Source: Desulfobacteraceae bacterium
GTDB lineage: Bacteria; Desulfobacterota; Desulfobacteria; Desulfobacterales; Desulfobacteraceae
Direction of reading: 5' to 3'
DNA length: 5,009 bases
NCBI GenBank assembly: GCA_024225895.1
Contig: JAAEMC010000539.1
Location: forward strand, 1-5,009
The position numbers and the translations under genes were made by a program. How positions within the stretch are numbered: position 1 is the first letter of the stretch; each line of letters opens with the position of its first letter. This document shows positions 1 to 5,009 of the stretch, in pieces. Below the pieces are notes generated by a model. That model did not search any database. It was not told where the DNA came from and saw only the letters and a list, made by a program, of their open reading frames with translations.

Positions 1-282
1 ATATCTCGCGGAACGGCTAAAAAAGCCTTTCGTGGCCATTCACGTGATGCCACCCTTTCAAAACTTGTCATTGGCGGTAAAACAGGTTCTCTATATAATA
101 AAGAGCATACAGTGAAATATGACTGGTTTACGGGGTTTGGAAAAGAAAAAAAGGGCAACAGAAAAATCGTATTATCCATAGTTGTGGGGCATCGCAAATA
201 TATTGGCACCCGGGCCAGCCAATACGGAAAAAAAATTCTGAAACTGTATTTTAAAAAGCCCGCCAAACCAGTACAATCCTGA
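1..282 (+). CDS. Penicillin-binding protein transpeptidase domain, C-terminal fragment (5' end outside window)
   Basis: The frame is open from base 1 and ends at TGA 280-282, giving the last 93 residues of a longer protein. The key signature is GGKTGSLYN at fragment residues 25-33: K27-T28-G29 is the KTG(S/T) box, the third active-site motif of serine DD-transpeptidases. It is followed by YDWFTGFG, matching the family's aromatic-WF-G-F strand, then the beta-strand IVLSIVVGH and a GTRAS segment before the final helix and a short Lys/Pro tail. Family knowledge: such domains crosslink peptidoglycan stem peptides in the periplasm and bind beta-lactams. The SxxK and SxN motifs, any signal anchor and any glycosyltransferase domain would lie upstream and cannot be seen. 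The ending differs from the QTGTTND-type end of class A PBPs, so a monofunctional class B or stand-alone transpeptidase is more likely. A related penicilloyl-serine hydrolase (beta-lactamase-like) cannot be excluded. The stop is 37 bases before the next gene, same strand. Confidence 0.85.
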   Translation: MSRGTAKKAFRGHSRDATLSKLVIGGKTGSLYNKEHTVKYDWFTGFGKEKKGNRKIVLSIVVGHRKYIGTRASQYGKKILKLYFKKPAKPVQS

Positions 283-309
283 TCAAATACCTGAATATTT
301 TCAAACAGC

Positions 310-315
310 GGAGGG
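310..315 (+). promoter_or_regulatory. Ribosome binding site of the giant GlmS-like gene
   Basis: GGAGGG sits four bases before the ATG at 320 (five bases from the GGAGG core), a strong but slightly close Shine-Dalgarno. It decides the start at 320. This matters because the catalytic cysteine is codon 49, and no in-frame ATG, GTG or TTG occurs just ahead of that cysteine. The short 283-319 gap shows no hairpin terminator and no clear -35/-10 pair, so transcription probably reads through from the upstream gene. Confidence 0.8.
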
Positions 316-319
316 AAAA

Positions 320-463
320 ATGAGCAATACCTGTAAACGCTTGTCATCATACATAAAAAAAATTGTCAATTCATTCTCATTTCAAATTGAATTTGCAAAA
401 CCAATATCTCTTGCAAAAGAAAACAGCATCATCCTTTTTCCAACTGAGCCCAACACTCTCCAT
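320..463 (+). other. Predicted propeptide/leader of the GlmS-like protein (residues 1-48)
   Basis: Class II (Ntn) amidotransferases use the free alpha-amino group of an N-terminal cysteine as the base, so the Cys must be residue 1 of the mature protein. Here the CGI motif begins at codon 49 (464-466), after 48 residues ending NTLH. No in-frame ATG, GTG or TTG lies between codon 8 (TTG) and codon 49, so internal initiation would not place Cys at the N-terminus. Removal of the leader between H48 and C49 is therefore inferred, as is known for PurF and for glutamate synthase GltB. The leader is not an obvious secretion signal: it has scattered lysines and no long hydrophobic core. Confidence 0.6.
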
Positions 464-3400
464 TGCGGCATTTCAGCGCTTGTAGCCTTTAAGAAAAAAG
501 CCCCTGCCGTAAAATCGGATTTGGATATATTAAAAAACCTGATGAAAAGTATGAAAAAAAACAGTCTTGTTAAATTATCCCAAAAAAAATCCAATGATAT
601 AGAAAAATTGTTTTTGGGGGGTGACGCCCTTTTAAATGATTTCTTTGAAAAGGCTCAAGGCTTTAAGCAGGAAGCCCTTTTTTTTAATGTTTTTTTTGAC
701 ATGAATAAACAAACTGAGCTTGGCAGGATCGCCCAGGATGCATTCAAGACAATTGAAACGGAAAACAACGAATTTAAAGCCCGCCTTTCCAGCCTGTGTT
801 CCACGGATGTTAAAATCATCTCAAACCGCCTCGAGCATTTTAAGGATATCGGCTGGTGCCTGAAAAATGAAGTTTTAGATAACATTGCTCGTATCAAGGA
901 TCTGGCAATTGGATTGAACAATCCACAAAAAGGAGAAGGCGCCAAGGTTTTCAAACGTATAAATGCCGTTTTAAACAGCATTGACCGGCTTGAGGTCAGA
1001 GGACGGGACTCTGCAGGCATTTCCATTGTTTTCACCTTCCAAAAAGAAGAGTTTGAAGTATTCAAAGGAGAGCTTAAAAAAGCCGGGCTCTCTGATAGCT
1101 TAAAACAAAGGACCAACCGCCTGGTTCTTACCAACAACACCATTACCATCAATGATACATTTCCCAAGAACGGTACCCACTATGTTTCTTTATCCTTTGT
1201 CTATAAATTCGCCAAAGAGATCGGTGCGCTTGGGGATAACGTAGCTTTTATAAGAAGCCAGATTAGAAATGACATGATCCTGCAGTTGTTGACCAACTAC
1301 CCTTTTATTTCCAGCACTGTTTCCGCCCATACCCGATGGGCGTCTGTGGGGGATATCACCGAAGCAAACTGCCATCCTTTGGACAACACCTATCTGGACA
1401 GGGAGATTGAAAAAACCGGCATTATCCATGTCTGCTTAAACGGGGATATAGACAATTATGTGGAGCTGAAAACCGATTATGAGGCAAGATACGGTAAAAT
1501 TCATGATAAAATCACCACAGATACCAAGCTGATTCCGTTACAGATCGAACATTATCTCAAACTGGGAAACCACATTGAGGAGGCCTTCAGACTCGCCCTC
1601 AATGATTTTGAGGGCTCCCATGCAATCAGTATGCACACTGATCTGGCGCCGGGTAAATTATTTTTAGCACAAAAAGGCAGCGGCCAGGCCCTATTTGTAG
1701 GGATCTCCCCTGACCATTACATTGCTGCATCTGAACTTTACGGTGTTGTGGAAGAAACCCAGAAATTTATCAAACTGAATGGCCAGGATGAAGGCCAGAT
1801 TGTAATCCTGGATGAAAACTCTTCCGGGCAGACCTCGGGCATCCGGTCATTTTACTATAACAATGCCCCCATCCTTATTGATGAGCCTGATATACAGACC
1901 TCCAGCATTACATCCAGGGACATTGACCGCCAGGACTTTCCCCACTATTTTTTAAAAGAAATCTCAGAAGCCCCGCGCTCGGTGGAAAATACCATTGTCA
2001 ATAAATTCAAACGTGATCCTGAAACCAATCTTTTTTACACCACCCTGGATACAAATGTGATTCCCGGGTTTCTTGAAAAGGAATTGATATCCAAAAAAAT
2101 CAAACGAATCTATTTCATCGGTCAGGGAACTGCCGGTGTAGCTGCCCAGGGATGTGCCGACCTTTTAAATTATTATCTGGGCCAAGAACATTTTCAAATC
2201 AAGGCATTGAAAGCCTCGGAGCTTTCGGGTTCGTGTATCAATATAAATAATAGTAAAACCGATTCCATGGATGAATATCTTGTGGTTGCCATCAGCCAGT
2301 CCGGCACTACAACCGATACCAACCGGACAGTTGATATTGTCAAATCCTACGGAGCCCGGACCCTTTGTATTGTAAACCGCCGCGATTCAGACCTTACCTT
2401 CAAGACCGACGGGGTACTTTACACCAGCAGCGGCAGGGATATTGAGATGTCTGTTGCCTCCACCAAAGCATTTTATTCCCAGTTGACGGCCGGAGCGATG
2501 CTGGGGCTTCACATTGCCTCTAAAACAGGTACCCGCACCAATGAGTTCATCACAGAAGAAATCAATGAAATCATCTCATTGCCCAAAAAGATGTCCAAAA
2601 TCCTGGATATGAAGGATCAGATCAAGATATCTGCCCAACGGCTGGCAGTTACAAAAAATTATTGGGCAACCGTGGGATCCGGGGCCAACAAAACATCGGC
2701 AGACGAGATCCGGATCAAATTAAGTGAATTATGTTATAAAACAATTTCTTCGGATTATGTAGAGGACAAAAAACATATTGACCTTTCCTCGGAGCCTTTG
2801 ATCCTTATCTGCGCGGCCGGCACCAATGAGAGTGTCCTTGCCGATATTCTGAAGGACACTGCCATTTTCAACGCCCATAAGGCGGCCACTGTGGTCATCG
2901 TCAATGAGGGGGAGGACCGGTTTGACCTTTATACAAAAGATATATTTAAAATACCCGCAACCAAAGAACACTTTGCCCCGATATTAAACACGTTGGTAGG
3001 ACACGTCTGGGGGTATTATGCCGCCCTTGCCATTAATGACGGTTCCCGGTTCATGTATATCTGCAGAACTGAAGTAAAGGATCTACTGGATGAATACAAA
3101 TCCATGGGCCATGATATCTATGAAATCCTGCTGGAGAAAAAATTCAGGGAAAAAATTGCCTATTTTTATAACAAATTCTCCAAAAGAAGGAGGGAAAACG
3201 GCTTTCCGGCAGCCATGGGCCTGGACAATGCCGCTAATATCACTTTGCTGTCAAAATATTTAACCGGCAGACTGCCGGTATCTGACTTTGAGATTGATTT
3301 TGGTACCAAGGGCACCCCATCCAATATGCTCAACACCTTCTTTGACAATTTAAGCCAGGCCATCAACACCATGGCAAGACCCGTGGATGCCATAAAGCAC

Positions 3401-4039
3401 CAGGCCAAAACCGTGACTGTGGGGACCAGCCGGATCACTGAGCAATTTAATGGTGTTATCTTTGATGAACTTTATGCCCACAACCTGTCCATCTCCCAGA
3501 TCACCAACAAAAATGTTTTAGTCATGAAAAACCTGCAGGAAATCCTTTCCAAAGTCAAAGGAAGCCTTTTGTACCAGATCAAAGGTTTAAGCGTTCTGGG
3601 GGAGGTCACACAGGAAGCCAAGATCAGGGTAATTAAAAAAAGGGGCTCCTTAAAAAACGAATCCTCACGGGTGGAGTCAGACCCCAAATTAAGAGGAACA
3701 AAAAATATTATTGTTCGTGAAGGAAATGTATATATCGGAAAAGGCAGAAAAGACAAACGAAGCATCCTGGTAATCCCCGTGATTTCCACTAACCCTGCCA
3801 CGCCTAATATCATTGAATTTATTCTTTCATTGAATGTTGTATTTAAAACAGCAGACGAAGTATCACTTCTCAAGAAGATAAAGGCCCTTGGCGGCAAGTA
3901 CACCAGGCTGAAAGACTGGGTTCTTGAAAGTGAAAACATCCAATGGGATGACAAATTCCTCAATATGGTGGAAATCGAAAGCCTGTTTGGAGATACGGCA
4001 GAGCAGGTGGTGAACGCCATCATCCAAAAAATCTCCTGA
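320..4039 (+). CDS. Giant GlmS-like amidotransferase/isomerase: class II glutaminase plus two SIS domains, with large insertions
   Basis: This 1239-aa protein is a relative of glutamine:fructose-6-phosphate aminotransferase (GlmS, about 600 aa), which makes glucosamine-6-phosphate, the cytoplasmic precursor of UDP-GlcNAc. Order of parts: leader 1-48; nucleophile C49-G-I; helical charged insertion about 58-212; rest of the glutaminase about 213-497 with RGRDSAG (227-233), HTRWAS (337-342), N374-G375 and TDT around D401; linker with HYFLKEI (542-548); first SIS lobe about 597-735 with GQGTAG (601-606), SQSGTTTDT (659-667) and VASTKAF (712-718); second SIS lobe about 775-905. K800, E803 and H819 keep the spacing of E. 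coli K485, E488 and H504. An extra segment, about 908-1020, precedes AKTVTV, whose K1030 matches catalytic K603. An unrecognised 205-residue domain follows. The landmarks suggest both half-reactions are retained. Oddities: the nucleophile is not N-terminal, V343 replaces GlmS H77, and A605 replaces S303. A different sugar-phosphate substrate is possible. The canonical glmS could be elsewhere in the genome, so no symbol is given. Confidence 0.9.
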   Translation: MSNTCKRLSSYIKKIVNSFSFQIEFAKPISLAKENSIILFPTEPNTLHCGISALVAFKKKAPAVKSDLDILKNLMKSMKKNSLVKLSQKKSNDIEKLFLGGDALLNDFFEKAQGFKQEALFFNVFFDMNKQTELGRIAQDAFKTIETENNEFKARLSSLCSTDVKIISNRLEHFKDIGWCLKNEVLDNIARIKDLAIGLNNPQKGEGAKVFKRINAVLNSIDRLEVRGRDSAGISIVFTFQKEEFEVFKGELKKAGLSDSLKQRTNRLVLTNNTITINDTFPKNGTHYVSLSFVYKFAKEIGALGDNVAFIRSQIRNDMILQLLTNYPFISSTVSAHTRWASVGDITEANCHPLDNTYLDREIEKTGIIHVCLNGDIDNYVELKTDYEARYGKIHDKITTDTKLIPLQIEHYLKLGNHIEEAFRLALNDFEGSHAISMHTDLAPGKLFLAQKGSGQALFVGISPDHYIAASELYGVVEETQKFIKLNGQDEGQIVILDENSSGQTSGIRSFYYNNAPILIDEPDIQTSSITSRDIDRQDFPHYFLKEISEAPRSVENTIVNKFKRDPETNLFYTTLDTNVIPGFLEKELISKKIKRIYFIGQGTAGVAAQGCADLLNYYLGQEHFQIKALKASELSGSCININNSKTDSMDEYLVVAISQSGTTTDTNRTVDIVKSYGARTLCIVNRRDSDLTFKTDGVLYTSSGRDIEMSVASTKAFYSQLTAGAMLGLHIASKTGTRTNEFITEEINEIISLPKKMSKILDMKDQIKISAQRLAVTKNYWATVGSGANKTSADEIRIKLSELCYKTISSDYVEDKKHIDLSSEPLILICAAGTNESVLADILKDTAIFNAHKAATVVIVNEGEDRFDLYTKDIFKIPATKEHFAPILNTLVGHVWGYYAALAINDGSRFMYICRTEVKDLLDEYKSMGHDIYEILLEKKFREKIAYFYNKFSKRRRENGFPAAMGLDNAANITLLSKYLTGRLPVSDFEIDFGTKGTPSNMLNTFFDNLSQAINTMARPVDAIKHQAKTVTVGTSRITEQFNGVIFDELYAHNLSISQITNKNVLVMKNLQEILSKVKGSLLYQIKGLSVLGEVTQEAKIRVIKKRGSLKNESSRVESDPKLRGTKNIIVREGNVYIGKGRKDKRSILVIPVISTNPATPNIIEFILSLNVVFKTADEVSLLKKIKALGGKYTRLKDWVLESENIQWDDKFLNMVEIESLFGDTAEQVVNAIIQKIS
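491..955 (+). other. Insertion inside the glutaminase domain (about residues 58-212)
   Basis: In GlmS the nucleophile strand is followed within about 20 residues by the RGYDSAG loop. Here about 170 residues separate C49-GISALVAF from R227-GRDSAG. The extra part is rich in Lys, Glu, Asn, Leu and Phe and looks helical, with heptad-like stretches such as DILKNLMKSMKK and EHFKDIGWCLKNEVLDNI. I recognise no family in it. The DNA is more AT-rich than the rest of the gene and holds four homopolymer octamers. Boundaries are approximate. Confidence 0.65.
3041..3379 (+). other. Insertion between the second SIS lobe and the catalytic C-tail (about residues 908-1020)
   Basis: In ordinary GlmS the last helix of the second SIS lobe leads in a few residues to the DQPRNLAKSVTVE tail. 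Here the equivalent of that helix (GYYAALAIND) ends near residue 907, and the tail-like RPVDAIKHQAKTVTV starts near residue 1020. The intervening roughly 110 residues include a basic stretch (KFSKRRREN) and a Gly/Thr/Pro loop (DFGTKGTPSN), and are not recognised as a known domain. Boundaries are approximate. Confidence 0.6.
3422..4036 (+). other. Unrecognised C-terminal domain of the GlmS-like protein (residues 1035-1239)
   Basis: Canonical GlmS ends at the TVTVE tail. This protein continues for 205 residues past TVTV. Visible parts are a mixed alpha/beta piece (about 1035-1105), a charged and probably flexible linker (about 1106-1130, rich in K, R, S, E), and a second mixed piece with strands NIIVREGNVYIG and SILVIPVI followed by helices to the end. 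No catalytic signature is recognised. A regulatory or oligomerisation role is only a guess. Confidence 0.6.
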
Positions 4040-4041
4040 AA

Positions 4042-4046
4042 AAGGA
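4042..4046 (+). promoter_or_regulatory. Ribosome binding site of the MFS transporter gene
   Basis: AAGGA lies seven bases before the ATG at 4054, between the stop of the GlmS-like gene (4037-4039) and the transporter start. It favours 4054 over the in-frame ATG at 4078 (codon 9), which has no comparable purine box. The 14-base gap leaves no room for a promoter or terminator, supporting co-transcription. Confidence 0.7.
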
Positions 4047-4053
4047 TCTTTTA

Positions 4054-5009
4054 ATGCAAAGTTATAAAAAAGAACTAATGTACTCATATTTGATAGTTCT
4101 TACTGTCTGTTCGGCAGTGGGCCTGGAAGCCTGGCGTATCCTTTTTGACAACTTTGCCGTCAATGTTGTAAGCCTTCAAGGAAAGCACATCGGTACCCTG
4201 CAGTCTGTCAGGGAAATACCCGGGTTTTTAGCTCTATTAGTGACATTTGTCATCATCGTCATCAAGGAGCATAAACTTTCTGCCCTGTCCATCATCTGTC
4301 TTGGAGCAGGCGTTTTGCTCACTGGTATGCTGCCCAGTTTCACAGGCCTGATATTCACAACTCTGGTCATGAGTTTTGGCTTTCACTATTATGAAACAAC
4401 AAATCAGAGCCTGACCCTGCAATATTTTGACAAAAAGACATCCCCCCTGGTTTTCGGAGCCCAAAGATCTTATGCTGCAGCGGCCAACATTGCTGTGGGC
4501 CTTATTATTCTTGTTGTTGCCCCGTTCTTAAGCTATAAGGCCATGTTCTTTATATTTGGTGTTCTCATCACGGTCTGCGGGATCTGGGCACTTTCAAAAA
4601 ATCCAACCAGGACAGGCCTTGTGCCACAGAAACAAAGCCTGGTCTTGAAAAAAAAATACTGGCTCTTTTATTTTCTCACCTTTATGGCCGGCGCCAGACG
4701 CCAGATTTTTATCGCCTTTGCCGTCTTTTTGCTGGTCAAAAAATTCGGATTTTCCATCCAGGACATTGCCCTGCTCTTTCTAGTTAATAATGTGATTAAT
4801 TTTTTCATCAATCCTTTCATCGGAAAGTTTATCGTAAGATTCGGAGAAAGAAAGCTGCTTTCCATTGAGTATTTTTCTTTAGTGATTATTTTTATCTCCT
4901 ATGCCTTTGTGGAATCTAAACTGATCGTCGGATGTTTATATGTACTGGATCATGTCTTTTTTAATTTTGCAATCGGCATCAAAACCTATTTTCAGAAAAT
5001 AGCCGATCC
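4054..5009 (+). CDS. MFS transporter, N-terminal 318 residues (3' end outside window)
   Basis: The frame starts at ATG 4054 and runs open to the window edge, ending inside codon 319. The protein is strongly hydrophobic. By eye, membrane segments fall near residues 10-30, 53-70, 76-94, 97-113, 138-158, 162-180, 202-228, 236-258, 270-287 and 290-309, with a longer polar loop at about 181-201 where MFS proteins join their two six-helix halves. GKFIVRFGERKLL (257-269) fits the MFS motif A (G-x-x-x-D/x-R-x-G-R-K) between helices 8 and 9. Charged or polar positions within the helices (E25, R28, R53, E54, H111, E114, R214, R215) could line the substrate path. Family role: a secondary transporter in the inner membrane, driven by an ion or substrate gradient. 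The substrate cannot be read from the sequence. It sits 14 bases after the GlmS-like gene, so an envelope- or sugar-related substrate is a context-based guess only. Confidence 0.85.
   Translation, partial: MQSYKKELMYSYLIVLTVCSAVGLEAWRILFDNFAVNVVSLQGKHIGTLQSVREIPGFLALLVTFVIIVIKEHKLSALSIICLGAGVLLTGMLPSFTGLIFTTLVMSFGFHYYETTNQSLTLQYFDKKTSPLVFGAQRSYAAAANIAVGLIILVVAPFLSYKAMFFIFGVLITVCGIWALSKNPTRTGLVPQKQSLVLKKKYWLFYFLTFMAGARRQIFIAFAVFLLVKKFGFSIQDIALLFLVNNVINFFINPFIGKFIVRFGERKLLSIEYFSLVIIFISYAFVESKLIVGCLYVLDHVFFNFAIGIKTYFQKIAD

Noticed and set aside
283..319. Possible glmS ribozyme or riboswitch leader ahead of the GlmS-like gene
   Set aside because: The leader is only 37 bases, far too short for the glmS ribozyme, and shows no matching structure.
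283..319. Terminator or promoter between the transpeptidase and the GlmS-like gene
   Set aside because: No GC-rich hairpin followed by a T run, and no convincing -35/-10 pair, can be seen.
320..463. Leader of the GlmS-like protein read as a secretion signal
   Set aside because: There is no continuous hydrophobic core or signal-peptidase site, and the enzyme family is cytoplasmic.
3472..4023. 183-codon open frame on the minus strand within the GlmS-like gene
   Set aside because: It lies wholly inside the + strand gene, which has strong family motifs on both sides, and its translation shows no recognisable domain. It is a shadow frame, as are the other minus-strand frames (for example 655-1167, 3166-3438, 4237-4464).
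4078..4080. Alternative ATG start for the transporter at codon 9
   Set aside because: The ATG at 4054 has an AAGGA box at a normal distance; 4078 does not.

Overview
The window reads as the interior of a chromosomal gene run from a Gram-negative, moderately AT-leaning bacterium. The style of the three proteins and the long, lysine-rich reading frames remind me most of sulfate-reducing Desulfobacterales, but that assignment is an inference from general resemblance, not from a marker gene. All three genes lie on the + strand with short gaps (37 and 14 bases). No terminator or convincing promoter is visible between them, so a single transcription unit is likely.

Layout: 1-282 is the 3' end of a penicillin-binding-protein-type transpeptidase, carrying the KTG active-site box. 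320-4039 is a very large (1239 aa) relative of glucosamine-6-phosphate synthase (GlmS), about twice the usual length of roughly 600 aa. 4054 to the window edge is the first 318 codons of a major facilitator superfamily membrane transporter, open at the right end.

The central gene is the notable object. Almost every catalytic landmark of GlmS can be found in order: the Cys-Gly-Ile nucleophile, the RGxDSAG loop, HTRWA, the NG oxyanion pair, TDT, the two SIS sugar-isomerase lobes with SQSGxTxDT and VASTKAF, a Lys/Glu/His isomerase set, and the C-tail lysine in AKTVTV. These pieces are spread apart by extra sequence: a 48-residue leader before the nucleophile cysteine, about 155 residues inserted right after it, about 110 residues before the C-tail, and about 205 residues after the C-tail. 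The protein therefore looks like an active but heavily embellished amidotransferase/isomerase that needs N-terminal processing to work.

Taken together, a transpeptidase that crosslinks peptidoglycan, an enzyme that would make the amino-sugar precursor of cell-wall polymers, and a transporter suggest an envelope or amino-sugar theme. The functional link is inferred from proximity only. No RNA genes, CRISPR arrays, insertion sequences or attachment sites were found.
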